A DNA stretch of 37,549 nucleotides from an uncultured Pelagibacteraceae bacterium (GTDB lineage: Bacteria; Pseudomonadota; Alphaproteobacteria; Pelagibacterales; Pelagibacteraceae), in contig CACOXL010000004.1 in the NCBI GenBank assembly GCA_902631135.1, positions 1-37,549 on the forward strand, read 5' to 3'. Below are positions 17,719-27,981 of this stretch, piece after piece; within the stretch, counting starts at the first letter, position 1; each line of letters opens with the position of its first letter. The notes under the pieces were generated by a model. That model was not told where the DNA came from. It did not search any database and worked only from the letters and a program-made list of their open reading frames with translations. The position numbers and the translations under genes are program-made.

Positions 17719-18246
17719 ATGTTAAAATTAAGATTATCTCGAGGAGGCACAAAGAAAAGACCTGTTTATAAGGTTGTAGTTGCTGACAGTCGTTTTGCAA
17801 GAGATGGAAGATTTATAGAGAAAGTAGGTTTCTTTAATCCATTGCTACCAAAAGAAAAAAAAGAAAGAATTGGATTGGAAGCTGAAAGAATTAAATATTG
17901 GTTGGGTCAAGGAGCACAACCAACAACAAGAGTGGCTAGAATTTTAGGTGAAAATGAGTTAATGCCTATGCCTGCCAACGGAAATAATCCTCAAAAGGCG
18001 ATTCCCAAAAAGGATAGAAAAAAAGAAGTTTCTGAAGAAACTAAAAAAGAAGAAGCTCCAAAGACAGACGCAGCCCCATCAGGAGAAACTAAAAAAGAGG
18101 AAGCTCCTAAAGCAGAAGCTCCTAAAGCAGAAGCTAAAAAGGAAGAAGCTCCTAAAGCAGAAGCTAAAAAGGAAGAAGCTCCTAAAGCAGAAGCTAAAAA
18201 GGAAGAAGCTCCTAAAGCAGAAGCTAAAAAAGAGGAAAAAAAATAA
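17719..18246 (+). CDS. rpsP: 30S ribosomal protein S16 with a long repetitive C-terminal extension
   Basis: MLKLRLSRGGTKKRPVYKVVVADSRFARDGRFIEKVGFFNPL core; KEEAPKAEAK repeats after the core. Confidence 0.96.
   Translation: MLKLRLSRGGTKKRPVYKVVVADSRFARDGRFIEKVGFFNPLLPKEKKERIGLEAERIKYWLGQGAQPTTRVARILGENELMPMPANGNNPQKAIPKKDRKKEVSEETKKEEAPKTDAAPSGETKKEEAPKAEAPKAEAKKEEAPKAEAKKEEAPKAEAKKEEAPKAEAKKEEKK
18043..18120 (+). repeat. Dispersed direct repeat, copy 1 (in rpsP); copy 2 lies at 19405-19482 in rplS
   Basis: AAAAAAGAAGAAGCTCCAAAGACAGACGCAGCCCCATCAGGAGAAACTAAAAAAGAGGAAGCTCCTAAAGCAGAAGCT; 5 mismatches over 78 nt to copy 2 by manual alignment. Confidence 0.92.
18121..18240 (+). repeat. In-frame 30-bp tandem repeat (PKAEAKKEEA per unit) in the rpsP 3' end
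   Basis: CCTAAAGCAGAAGCTAAAAAGGAAGAAGCT repeated exactly at 18121, 18151 and 18181, then a diverging copy at 18211. Confidence 0.95.
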
Positions 18247-18260
18247 GAATAAGTTTATTT

Positions 18261-18947
18261 ATGTTACAAGCACAAGTATTTACACTTTATCCAGAAATTT
18301 TTCCTGGGCCTTTAGATAAAGGTCTTTATGGTAAAGCAAAGGCTAAAAAATTATGGAGCCTTAATGTGATAAATATTAGAGATGCGGCTACAGATAAACA
18401 TAAGACAGTTGATGACACTCCTTATGGTGGTGGTACCGGTATGTTAATTAAACCTGACATTTTAGCTAAATCTATTGATCAGAATTTAAATAAAGGGGAA
18501 AGAATATTTTATCTTTCGCCAAAAGGTAAAATTTTTGATCAAAAACTTGCTCAAGATTTATCTAAAGAAAAATCATTTTCTTTAATTTGTGGACATTTTG
18601 AAGGAGTAGATGAGAGAGTATTATCCACAAGAAATATCGAGGAATTAAGTATAGGAGATTATGTATTATCAGGTGGAGAAAGTGCAGCTCTCGTAGTTTT
18701 GGATAGTGTATTGAGACTTTTACCCGGAGTTTTAGGTAATGATAAATCAGCTTCTGAGGAAACTTTTGAAAATGGTCTTTTAGAGTATCCCCAATATACA
18801 AAACCACAGATTTGGGAGGAAAAATCAGTACCAGATGTGTTATTATCAGGAGATCACGCTAAAATTAAAGACTGGCGTTTATCTCAATCTGAGGCTATAA
18901 CACGCGACCGAAGACCAGATTTGTGGCAAAAATATAAAAAAAATTAA
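18261..18947 (+). CDS. trmD: tRNA (guanine-N1-)-methyltransferase
   Basis: [56 protein letters not shown]. Confidence 0.97.
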   Translation: MLQAQVFTLYPEIFPGPLDKGLYGKAKAKKLWSLNVINIRDAATDKHKTVDDTPYGGGTGMLIKPDILAKSIDQNLNKGERIFYLSPKGKIFDQKLAQDLSKEKSFSLICGHFEGVDERVLSTRNIEELSIGDYVLSGGESAALVVLDSVLRLLPGVLGNDKSASEETFENGLLEYPQYTKPQIWEEKSVPDVLLSGDHAKIKDWRLSQSEAITRDRRPDLWQKYKKN

Positions 18948-18963
18948 ATTGATAAATATTAAA

Positions 18964-19548
18964 ATGAAAACGATAGAAGAAATTAATCAATACAATGTAA
19001 AAAAAATTCTTTCTGAAAAAAAAATCCCAGAGTTTTTTCCAGGTGACGTTGTAAAAGTTGGTGTAAGAATCACTGAAGGTAAAAAAGAGAGAATTCAATA
19101 TTTTGAAGGTGTGTGTATTGCCAAAAAAAGCAGAGATCTTAACTCCTCATTTACAGTTAGAAAAATTTCTTTTGGCGAAGGTGTTGAGAGAACATTTCCA
19201 CTATTTGGAACTGTAATAGACTCAATAAAAGTAATTAGATCAGGAAAAGTAAGAAGAGCAAAATTATATTATTTAAGGGATAGAACTGGTAAATCTGCCA
19301 GAATTGCTGAAAAAATCAGAAAAAAAATAGGTATAGATATTGATGTAAAACCCGAAACAGTTACTGAGGAGAATTTGGCTCCAGTTACTCCTGAGCCAGA
19401 GGCCAAAAAAGAAGAAGCTCTAAAGACAGACGCAGCTCCATCAGGAGAAGCTAAAAAAGAGGATGCTCCTAAAGTAGAAGCTAAAAAAGAAGAAGCTCCT
19501 AAAGTAGAAGCTAAAAAGAAAACAGAAAGCTCACAAGAAAAAAAATAA
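18964..19548 (+). CDS. rplS: 50S ribosomal protein L19 with a repetitive C-terminal extension (start adjusted from TTG 18949 to ATG 18964)
   Basis: [78 protein letters not shown]; then a [10 protein letters not shown]-rich tail. Confidence 0.95.
   Translation: MKTIEEINQYNVKKILSEKKIPEFFPGDVVKVGVRITEGKKERIQYFEGVCIAKKSRDLNSSFTVRKISFGEGVERTFPLFGTVIDSIKVIRSGKVRRAKLYYLRDRTGKSARIAEKIRKKIGIDIDVKPETVTEENLAPVTPEPEAKKEEALKTDAAPSGEAKKEDAPKVEAKKEEAPKVEAKKKTESSQEKK
19405..19482 (+). repeat. Dispersed direct repeat, copy 2 (in rplS); partner of 18043-18120
   Basis: AAAAAAGAAGAAGCTCTAAAGACAGACGCAGCTCCATCAGGAGAAGCTAAAAAAGAGGATGCTCCTAAAGTAGAAGCT; offset 1362 bp from copy 1. Confidence 0.92.
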
Positions 19549-19559
19549 TTTTTTTTTCA

Positions 19560-20963
19560 ATGCCTAATACACTTTACGACAAAATCTGGAATGATCATTT
19601 AGTTGATCAACAATCTGATGGTACAGCTTTATTATTTGTTGATAGACATCTTGTACATGAAGTAACTAGCCCACAAGCATTTGAAGGTCTCAGAAATTCT
19701 AACCGAAGAGTAAGACATCCAAAATTAACTTTGGCAGTTGCAGATCATAATGTTCCAACTACAGATAGAACTAATGGTATTGCAGATCAAGAGTCTAAAA
19801 TTCAGGTCGATACTTTAGAAAAAAACTGTAAAGAATTTGGAGTACAGCTTTTTGGGATGGACGATAAAAGACAAGGAATTGTTCATATAATTGGACCAGA
19901 GCAAGGATTTACTCAACCTGGAACCGTAATTGTTTGTGGAGACAGTCACACAGCTACACATGGTGCGTTTGGAGCTTTAGCATTTGGAATTGGTACATCA
20001 GAAGTAGAACACGTTTTAGCAACACAAACATTAGTCCAAAAAAAAGCAAAAAATTTTAGAATTAATGTAAATGGAAAACTTCCATTAGGAGTAACATCCA
20101 AAGATGTAATTTTACAGATAATTGGAAAAATCGGAACAGCTGGTGGCACAGGGTGTGTTGTGGAATATGCTGGAGATTTAATTAGATCTCTAAGTGTTGA
20201 ACAACGAATGACCATTTGTAATATGACTATTGAAGGTGGAGCAAGGGCAGGTTTAATTGCACCAGATGAAAAAATTTTCAAATATTTAAAGGGAAAACCA
20301 ATGTCACCAAAAGGTGAAAATTGGGATAAAGCTTTAGAATATTGGAAAAAATTAAAATCAGATGATAGTGCAAACTTTGATAAAGAGATTAGTTTACAAG
20401 CTAACGAAATTTTACCTATGATAACATGGGGAACATCACCCCAGGATGTAATAACGATCGATGGTAAAATCCCAAATCCAAATTTTGAAAAAGATGAGGA
20501 TAAAAAGAATTCGTTAGAAAGAGCTTTAAAATATATGGGCTTAAAACCTGATATGGCTGCTAAAGATATAAAAATAGATAAAGTTTTTATTGGTAGTTGT
20601 ACAAATGGAAGAATTGAGGATTTAAGAGAAGCAGCAAAAATTTTAAAAGACAAAAAAATTGCTTCACATGTACATGCAATGGTAGTCCCTGGATCAGGTC
20701 TAGTTAAAGAACAAGCAGAACAAGAAGGTTTAGATAAGATCTTTGTTAGTTCAGGTTTTGAGTGGAGAGAACCAGGATGTTCAATGTGTTTAGCGATGAA
20801 TGCAGATAAATTAAAACCAGAGGAAAGATGTGCGTCAACATCTAATAGGAACTTTGAAGGAAGACAAGGTAGAGGTGGTAGAACCCATCTTGTAAGTCCA
20901 GGAATGGCAGCTGCAGCTGCGATTTCGGGAAATTTGGATGATGTAAGAAAGTATCAAAATTAA
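19560..20963 (+). CDS. leuC: 3-isopropylmalate dehydratase large subunit
   Basis: [67 protein letters not shown]. Confidence 0.97.
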   Translation: MPNTLYDKIWNDHLVDQQSDGTALLFVDRHLVHEVTSPQAFEGLRNSNRRVRHPKLTLAVADHNVPTTDRTNGIADQESKIQVDTLEKNCKEFGVQLFGMDDKRQGIVHIIGPEQGFTQPGTVIVCGDSHTATHGAFGALAFGIGTSEVEHVLATQTLVQKKAKNFRINVNGKLPLGVTSKDVILQIIGKIGTAGGTGCVVEYAGDLIRSLSVEQRMTICNMTIEGGARAGLIAPDEKIFKYLKGKPMSPKGENWDKALEYWKKLKSDDSANFDKEISLQANEILPMITWGTSPQDVITIDGKIPNPNFEKDEDKKNSLERALKYMGLKPDMAAKDIKIDKVFIGSCTNGRIEDLREAAKILKDKKIASHVHAMVVPGSGLVKEQAEQEGLDKIFVSSGFEWREPGCSMCLAMNADKLKPEERCASTSNRNFEGRQGRGGRTHLVSPGMAAAAAISGNLDDVRKYQN

Positions 20964-21568
20964 TGCAAAAATTTACAACATTAAAAAGTATTCCCGCATA
21001 TTTACCAATAGTAAATATTGATACAGACATGATCATTCCAAAACAATTTTTAAAAACAATTAAAAGAACAGGTCTTGGTAAAAATTTATTTTATGAAATG
21101 AGATATGATGAAAAAGGAAATGTTATTAATGATTTTATTTTAAATCAAAATCCTTTTAATAATTCAAAGATATTAATAGCAGGAAAGAATTTTGGTTGTG
21201 GATCATCTAGAGAACATGCTCCATGGGCATTATTGGATTTTGGTATTACATGTGTAATTAGTTCAAGTTTTGCTGATATATTTTTTAGCAATTGTTTTAA
21301 AAATGGAATTTTACCAATTGTTCTTAATGAAGAAAAAATTAAAGAATTATCTGAATATGCAAACAGAAAAGAAGAAATTTCCATTGATTTGAATGAAGAA
21401 AAAATACTTTATGGAAATAATGAGATTACATTTAAAGTTGACTCGTTCAAGAAAAAATGTCTTCTAGAAGGTTTAGATGATATAGCGTTATCTTTAAAAA
21501 AATCTGAAAAAATTGAAAGTTTTGAAAAAAATTTAAAAAATCGAAAACCCTGGATTATTAATGATTAA
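20963..21568 (+). CDS. leuD: 3-isopropylmalate dehydratase small subunit
   Basis: [33 protein letters not shown], adjacency to leuC. Confidence 0.97.
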   Translation: MQKFTTLKSIPAYLPIVNIDTDMIIPKQFLKTIKRTGLGKNLFYEMRYDEKGNVINDFILNQNPFNNSKILIAGKNFGCGSSREHAPWALLDFGITCVISSSFADIFFSNCFKNGILPIVLNEEKIKELSEYANRKEEISIDLNEEKILYGNNEITFKVDSFKKKCLLEGLDDIALSLKKSEKIESFEKNLKNRKPWIIND

Positions 21569-22667
21569 AGTAAAAAAAAGAAAAATATTATTGCTACCTG
21601 GAGATGGAATAGGACCAGAGGTAATTGGTGAAGTTAAAAAAATAATAAATTGGTTTAATGACAAAAAATCTTTAGATTTTGAAACAGATGAAGATTTAGC
21701 TGGGGGTTGTTCTTATGATAAACATGGGACTCCTATTACTGATGAAGTTTTCTATAAAGCGTTAGAGAGTGCAGTTGTTATGTTAGGTGCAGTCGGTGGG
21801 CCTAAATGGGATAATGTTGAGTTTTCAAAAAAACCCGAGAGAGCACTTCTAAAGTTAAGAAAAGAGCTAAAACTTTTTGCAAATTTAAGACCCGCTATAT
21901 GTTTCAAACAGTTGGTCGATGCATCAACACTTAAACCAGAAATCGTATCTGGTTTGGATATAATGATTGTAAGAGAATTAACAGGAGGAATATATTTCGG
22001 AGAACCAAGGGGAATTAAACCTATTGAAAACGGTGAAAGAAAAGGAATTAATACCCACACTTATACAAGTAGTGAAATAATAAGAGTAGCAAGAATTGCT
22101 TTTGATTTAGCAAAAAAAAGATCTAATAAAGTTACTTCATGTGAAAAATCGAATGTGATGGAAGCGGGTCAACTTTGGAAAGAAGAAGTACAAGCGCTTC
22201 ATGATAAAGAATTTAAAGATGTAGAATTAAGTCATATGTTAGCTGATAACTGTGCAATGCAATTACTTAGAAACCCTAAACAATTCGATGTGATTGTAAC
22301 AGATAACTTATTTGGAGATATGTTATCTGATCAAGCATCTATGTTGACAGGCTCACTAGGCCTATTACCTTCTGCATCATTAGGGGCGAAAAATAAAGAT
22401 GGTGAGATGAGAGCCATGTATGAACCCATTCATGGGTCTGCTCCAGATATTGCTGGAAAAGGTATCGCAAACCCTATTGCAACAATATTAAGTTTTGCTA
22501 TGGCATTGAGATATTCATTGGATTTAGATAAAGAGGCTGTAGCACTAGAAAAAGCAGTGCAAGACGTACTAAATGATGGATTGAGAACAAAAGACATTTT
22601 ATCAAATGGAACAAAAGAAGTATCCACATCTCAAATGGGTGATGCGATAATTTCAAAATTGCAATAA
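21561..22667 (+). CDS. leuB: 3-isopropylmalate dehydrogenase
   Basis: [85 protein letters not shown]. Confidence 0.97.
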   Translation: MIKVKKRKILLLPGDGIGPEVIGEVKKIINWFNDKKSLDFETDEDLAGGCSYDKHGTPITDEVFYKALESAVVMLGAVGGPKWDNVEFSKKPERALLKLRKELKLFANLRPAICFKQLVDASTLKPEIVSGLDIMIVRELTGGIYFGEPRGIKPIENGERKGINTHTYTSSEIIRVARIAFDLAKKRSNKVTSCEKSNVMEAGQLWKEEVQALHDKEFKDVELSHMLADNCAMQLLRNPKQFDVIVTDNLFGDMLSDQASMLTGSLGLLPSASLGAKNKDGEMRAMYEPIHGSAPDIAGKGIANPIATILSFAMALRYSLDLDKEAVALEKAVQDVLNDGLRTKDILSNGTKEVSTSQMGDAIISKLQ

Positions 22668-22693
22668 TCAATTAATTATTTTAAACTAATTTT

Positions 22694-24457
22694 ATGCCAA
22701 CCTATACAGCACCAGTAGAAGACATGATGTTTCTTTTTGAAAAATTAAGAAACAACAAAAATTATAATGAATTAGAAAAATATAAAGATGTAAGTTCAGA
22801 CCTTGTAAAAGATATCTTGCAAGAGGCAGCAAAGATAAATCAAAATCTTATTTTACCGCTTGCAAAAGCTGGTGATGAAAATCCAGCAGTATTAGAAAAT
22901 GGAGTTGTGCGAACTCCTCCTGGATATAAAGAAGCTTATAAAAAATATATAGAGGATGGGTGGACATCTTTATCTTGCGATCCAAAGTATGGAGGACAAG
23001 GTATGCCAAAAACAGTAAGCGCATTTTTTGATGAAATGTTATCTTCTGCTAGCCTATCTTTTAAACTTTATAGTGAACTAAGTATTGGTGCTTATAATTG
23101 TATAAATCACCATGCCACAGATGATATAAAGAATAAATATTTACCAAAAATAGTTGAGGGAAAATGGAGTGGCACAATGTGCTTAACTGAACCAGTTTGT
23201 GGTACTGATTTAGGTTTACTTAAAACAAAAGCAAAAAAGCAATCTGATGGAACTTATAAATTAACTGGACAAAAAATCTTTATTACCTCTGGGGATCACG
23301 ATCTTACTGAAAATATTATTCATTTAGTTTTAGCTAGAGTGGATGACTCTCCAGCTGGAACAAAAGGAATAAGTTTATTTTTAGTACCAAAATTTATTGT
23401 AAAAGATGATGGAACTATCGGACCTAGAAATGGAATATCAACAGGATCTATAGAAACTAAGATGGGTATAAAAGGATCAGCTACTTGTGTTTTAAATTTT
23501 GATGAAGCGTCTGGATATATTATTGGAGCTAAAGAAAAAGGCTTAAGTGCTATGTTTACGATGATGAATCTTGAAAGAATAGTTGTTGGTATTCAAGGTT
23601 TAGGCATTTCAGAAATTGCTTATCAAAATTCTCTGTCTTACGCAAAAGAGAGAAAACAAGGAAAAACAAATAATTCGAAATCAAAAAACGGAGCTGATTT
23701 TATTATTGAACATGCGGATATTAGAAGAACATTATTAAATATGAAATCAATTATTGAGGGTGAAAGGGCTTTATGTTTTTGGCTATCTCAGCAGACCGAA
23801 GTTAGTTTGTATCACCCAGATGAAAAAGTTCGGCAAGAAGCATCCGATTATGTATCTTTGATGACACCTGTCGTTAAATCATTATTTACAGATCTAGCAA
23901 TGGAAATAACTAGTGATGCAATGCAAATTCATGGAGGCTACGGATATACAAAGGATCAAGGAATAGAGCAGTTGTATAGAGATAATAGAATTACTCCTAT
24001 ATATGAAGGAACCAATTCAGTACAAGCAGCCGATCTAGTTTTCAGAAAATTATCAAATAAAAATGGGAATATAATAAATAAATTTTTGGACCAGGTAAAA
24101 TCTGAGTGTAATTCCAGTAACGATAAAATAAAACCATTTGTATCAGAATTTAATAATCATTTAAGTATATTAAAAAAATTTAGTGATTGGATGATGGATA
24201 GGGCAAAAACAAATAAAGATGATGTAAGTGCAGCAGCAAATGACTACTTAAGAACCTTAGGCTATGTCTCTATTGCATATGCATGGATCAAAGTTTTAGA
24301 GGTAAGTTTTAAAGATTATAATGAAAATAAGAATTTTTATGATGATAAAATAGATACCGCTAGATTTTACTTTGACAAAGTTCTGCCAAGAGCAGAACAA
24401 CATTTTAAGACTGCTATTTCGGGCAGTTCTAACTTAATGAATTTCAAATTTAATTAA
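22694..24457 (+). CDS. dmdC: Acyl-CoA dehydrogenase, DmdC-like (putative 3-methylmercaptopropionyl-CoA dehydrogenase)
   Basis: MPTYTAPVEDMMFLFEKL start, MCLTEPVCGTDLGLLKTKA, IHGGYGYTKDQGIEQLYRDNRITPIYEGTNSVQA; ~590-aa subfamily; next to a dmdB-like gene and dmdA. Confidence 0.82.
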   Translation: MPTYTAPVEDMMFLFEKLRNNKNYNELEKYKDVSSDLVKDILQEAAKINQNLILPLAKAGDENPAVLENGVVRTPPGYKEAYKKYIEDGWTSLSCDPKYGGQGMPKTVSAFFDEMLSSASLSFKLYSELSIGAYNCINHHATDDIKNKYLPKIVEGKWSGTMCLTEPVCGTDLGLLKTKAKKQSDGTYKLTGQKIFITSGDHDLTENIIHLVLARVDDSPAGTKGISLFLVPKFIVKDDGTIGPRNGISTGSIETKMGIKGSATCVLNFDEASGYIIGAKEKGLSAMFTMMNLERIVVGIQGLGISEIAYQNSLSYAKERKQGKTNNSKSKNGADFIIEHADIRRTLLNMKSIIEGERALCFWLSQQTEVSLYHPDEKVRQEASDYVSLMTPVVKSLFTDLAMEITSDAMQIHGGYGYTKDQGIEQLYRDNRITPIYEGTNSVQAADLVFRKLSNKNGNIINKFLDQVKSECNSSNDKIKPFVSEFNNHLSILKKFSDWMMDRAKTNKDDVSAAANDYLRTLGYVSIAYAWIKVLEVSFKDYNENKNFYDDKIDTARFYFDKVLPRAEQHFKTAISGSSNLMNFKFN

Positions 24458-24458
24458 A

Positions 24459-26075
24459 ATGGGTCATTACGATACTAATCTGGATAAAAATAATGCAAAT
24501 TATGTTCCATTAACTCCTTTAACTTTCCTAAAAAGAGCTAAAGAAATTTATCCAAATTATGAAGCAGTTATTTATGAGGACCGTAAATATACTTGGGATC
24601 AGGTTTATAGAAGGACAGTTAAATTTGCTTGTGCACTTAATAAAATTGGTGTTGGTAAAGGTGATACAGTTTCCTTTTTGGCTTTCAATACACCTGAAAT
24701 TTTTGAGGGTCATTATTCTGTGCCAATGACAGGAGCAGTGTTAAATACTATCAATATAAGATTAGATGCTAAAACAATTGCTTATATTTTAGATCACAGT
24801 GAAGCAAAAGTATTAGTTGTTGATAGACAACTTCATATAGAAGTAAAAAAGGCTTTAAGTTCTTTAAAAAAGAAAATTATAATAATTGATATTAATGATA
24901 AATTTGCAGATCAATCTAAGTGTGAAAAAATTGGTGAACTAGAATATGAAAGTTTTTTAAATACGGGTGATGAAAATTATGATTGGAAAATGCCAGAGGA
25001 TGAGTGGCAAGCAATATCATTAAGTTATACATCTGGTACCACAGGAAATCCAAAAGGTGTCGTTTATCATCATAGAGGATCATACCTAATGTCCACTGGA
25101 AGTGCAGTTGCTTGGAATATGCCAAATAGATTAAATTTTTTAACAATTGTTCCAATGTTTCATTGTAATGGTTGGGGTTATCCTTGGACTATACCCATGT
25201 TAAATGGAAGGACTATATGTCTAAGAAATATTGATATTAAAAAAATATTTGAATTAATTGATAAGTATGATGTAACTCACTTTGGTGGAGCACCAATAGT
25301 GCTGAATATGATTACTGGTGCGCCAGAGACTGATAAAAAAAAATTAAAACAAAAAGTTTATGTGCTCACAGCTGGGGCACCACCTCCAAGTATTATATTT
25401 AAAAAAATGAATGAGCTAGGTTTCGAAGTGATGCATGTTTACGGATTAACAGAAACTTATGGGCATGTTACTCAATGTGCTTGGAATGATGCTTGGAATG
25501 AATTTGATGAAGAAAAACAAAATGAGATTAAAGCAAGACAAGGAGTGAGGTATCCAAACACCGAGGGAATAGCAGTTATGAACCCTGAAACAATGACTGA
25601 AGTGCCCAAGGATGGAAAAACAATCGGTGAAATTATGATCAAAGGAAATATTGTAATGAAAGGATATTTTAAAGATAAAGATGCAACATTCAAAGCTATG
25701 GATGGAGGCTGGTTCCACTCTGGAGATTTGGCTGTAATGCATCCCGATGGATATGTGAAAATTCAAGATAGGTCTAAGGATATTATAATTTCAGGAGGTG
25801 AAAACATATCTTCGATTGAAATAGAGAATACTTTAGCAAAACATCCTTCAGTATCTATTGCAGCAGTGGTGGCTAAGCCAGATGATAAATGGGGCGAAGT
25901 ACCTTGTGCTTTTATTGAAATGGTTAAAGATAAACCTGTAACAGAAAAAGAGTTAATCAGTTTTTGTAAAGAAACTCTTGCTGGATTTAAGGTACCAAAA
26001 CAGGTTGTTTTTTGTGACTTACCTAAAACTTCAACTGGTAAAATTCAAAAGTTTGAGCTTAGAAAAAAATTTTAG
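24459..26075 (+). CDS. dmdB: AMP-dependent acyl-CoA synthetase/ligase, DmdB-like (putative 3-methylmercaptopropionate-CoA ligase)
   Basis: LSYTSGTTGNPKGVVYHHRG, VYGLTETYGHVTQCAW, GWFHSGDLAVMHPDGYVKIQDRSKDIIISGGENISSIEIE; dmd cluster context. Confidence 0.82.
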   Translation: MGHYDTNLDKNNANYVPLTPLTFLKRAKEIYPNYEAVIYEDRKYTWDQVYRRTVKFACALNKIGVGKGDTVSFLAFNTPEIFEGHYSVPMTGAVLNTINIRLDAKTIAYILDHSEAKVLVVDRQLHIEVKKALSSLKKKIIIIDINDKFADQSKCEKIGELEYESFLNTGDENYDWKMPEDEWQAISLSYTSGTTGNPKGVVYHHRGSYLMSTGSAVAWNMPNRLNFLTIVPMFHCNGWGYPWTIPMLNGRTICLRNIDIKKIFELIDKYDVTHFGGAPIVLNMITGAPETDKKKLKQKVYVLTAGAPPPSIIFKKMNELGFEVMHVYGLTETYGHVTQCAWNDAWNEFDEEKQNEIKARQGVRYPNTEGIAVMNPETMTEVPKDGKTIGEIMIKGNIVMKGYFKDKDATFKAMDGGWFHSGDLAVMHPDGYVKIQDRSKDIIISGGENISSIEIENTLAKHPSVSIAAVVAKPDDKWGEVPCAFIEMVKDKPVTEKELISFCKETLAGFKVPKQVVFCDLPKTSTGKIQKFELRKKF

Positions 26076-26083
26076 GTAAATAA

Positions 26084-26860
26084 TTGATATTCCAAATAGA
26101 AAATAAAAATATCCATGCATCTGATGCAGGCCAAGGAATAGATCCTCAGAAAGAAACCATTGTATTTCTGCATGGCAGTGGACTTTCACATATAGTCTGG
26201 TCTCTTACTGAACAATTTTTTTCAAATAAAAATTTTAATGTATTATCAGTAGATTTACCTGGACATGGAATTTCAGATGGGCCTTGCTTAGATAGTATTG
26301 AAAAAATTGCTGATTGGTTAGAAAAAGTATTCAAAAAATTAAATTTAAAAAACCTAATTTTGATTGGTCATTCTCAAGGTTGCTTAGAGATGCTTGAGTA
26401 CGCTTTTAAATATAAAGAAAGGTTAAATAAATTAGTTTTTGTTGGAGGATCAAACAAAATGCCCGTTCATCCTGATTTAATAGACTTAGCAGAAAATGGA
26501 AACTCTGACGCTGTTAAATTAATGATGAAATGGGGTTATGAGGGTTCAAAAAAATTTATAGGGGGAAACCCGGTAGAAAAAATAATCCAGTCACCAAGAG
26601 ATATAAGAGAAATATTAGCAGTCGATTTAAATGCATGTAATAATTATTCTAATGGTTTCGAGGCAGCAAAAACAATTAACTTGCCTACGTTATTAATTTT
26701 TGGAGAATTAGATAAAATGGTTAATTTAGAAGTAGGAAAAAAATTTTCAAATTTATTAGAAAATTCTAAAACACATGTAATTAATGGATGTGGACATATG
26801 ATTATGATTGAAAAAGCTTTCGAAATGCGAGAAAAGATCCTAAAATTTTTAAATACATGA
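26084..26860 (+). CDS. Alpha/beta hydrolase of unknown substrate within the dmd cluster
   Basis: [12 protein letters not shown] oxyanion region, GHSQGCLEM nucleophile elbow, [21 protein letters not shown] start. Confidence 0.88.
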   Translation: MIFQIENKNIHASDAGQGIDPQKETIVFLHGSGLSHIVWSLTEQFFSNKNFNVLSVDLPGHGISDGPCLDSIEKIADWLEKVFKKLNLKNLILIGHSQGCLEMLEYAFKYKERLNKLVFVGGSNKMPVHPDLIDLAENGNSDAVKLMMKWGYEGSKKFIGGNPVEKIIQSPRDIREILAVDLNACNNYSNGFEAAKTINLPTLLIFGELDKMVNLEVGKKFSNLLENSKTHVINGCGHMIMIEKAFEMREKILKFLNT

Positions 26861-27966
26861 AAAATTATTCAATCGCAAAATCGAGAAGGATTAGAAGCAC
26901 TCCTTATACCTCAAGGATAGAAAAACAAGGTGTTACATCATATACGGTTTATAATCACATGTTGTTGCCTGCTGCATTCGGATCTATAGAGGATTCTTGT
27001 AACCATCTAAAAAAAGAAGTTCAAGTTTGGGATGTGGCAGCTGAAAGACAAGTAGAAATTTCTGGTAAAGATGCAGCAAAACTTGTTCAGCTGATGACTT
27101 GTAGAGATTTATCAAAGTCAAAAATAGGAAGATGTTATTATTGTCCAATTATTGATGATAATGGAAACTTAGTAAATGATCCTGTAATTTTAAAATTAGC
27201 TGAAGATAGATGGTGGATTTCTATTGCTGATTCTGATGTTATTTTTTTTGCAAAAGGTCTTGCATCTGGGAATAATTTTAAAGTTCAAATTTTTGAACCT
27301 AATGTTGATATAATTGCAATACAAGGACCAAAATCATTTCGTTTAATGGAAAAAGTTTTTGGAAAAAAAATAACTGAATTAAAATTTTTTGGTTTCGATT
27401 ATTTTGATTTTAAAGGTGTAAAGCATCTGATAGCTAGATCTGGTTGGTCTAAACAAGGAGGATTTGAAGTGTATGTAGAAAATACTCAATCTGGTTTAGA
27501 TCTTTATGATCATTTTTTTGAAATAGGTGAAGAATTTAATCTAAAACCTGGTTGTCCAAATCTTATAGAAAGAATTGAAAGTGGCCTTCTATCTTACGGA
27601 AATGATTTTGATAATAATGATAATCCTTTTGAGTGTGGTTTTGATAAATATGTAAATTTAGATTCTGAAATATCTTTTTTAGGTAAGGAAAAATTAAAGA
27701 AAATAAAAAAAGATGGTATAAAAAGAAGATTAATGGGAGTTTATATTGATACTGATAAAATTAACTTAACTAAATCTTTGAATCTTAAAGATGATAAAGG
27801 AAATTTTATTGGAGATTTAAGATCAGCTTGTTATTCGCCACATTTTAAAAAAGTCATAGGAATAGCAATGATAAATGAGCCTTATTGTAAACCATCTACA
27901 ACGGGATTGTTAGAAATTGAGGGAAATTCTTTAGCTGTAAAAGTTTGCGATTTGCCTTTCATCTAG
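26857..27966 (+). CDS. dmdA: Dimethylsulfoniopropionate demethylase DmdA
   Basis: [47 protein letters not shown]... recognised as highly similar to Pelagibacter DmdA; GcvT/aminomethyltransferase-like fold. Confidence 0.95.
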   Translation: MKNYSIAKSRRIRSTPYTSRIEKQGVTSYTVYNHMLLPAAFGSIEDSCNHLKKEVQVWDVAAERQVEISGKDAAKLVQLMTCRDLSKSKIGRCYYCPIIDDNGNLVNDPVILKLAEDRWWISIADSDVIFFAKGLASGNNFKVQIFEPNVDIIAIQGPKSFRLMEKVFGKKITELKFFGFDYFDFKGVKHLIARSGWSKQGGFEVYVENTQSGLDLYDHFFEIGEEFNLKPGCPNLIERIESGLLSYGNDFDNNDNPFECGFDKYVNLDSEISFLGKEKLKKIKKDGIKRRLMGVYIDTDKINLTKSLNLKDDKGNFIGDLRSACYSPHFKKVIGIAMINEPYCKPSTTGLLEIEGNSLAVKVCDLPFI

Positions 27967-27981
27967 TATAAAACCTACATC

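Noticed and set aside
18121-18240. 30-bp repeats as a possible CRISPR array
   Set aside because: Units are contiguous with no spacers, in frame within rpsP and encode a regular peptide; no cas genes.
19946-20653. 235-aa minus-strand ORF inside leuC
   Set aside because: Shadow ORF antisense to a well-conserved enzyme, low-complexity Ser/Phe/Ile composition typical of reverse-complemented AT-rich coding DNA.
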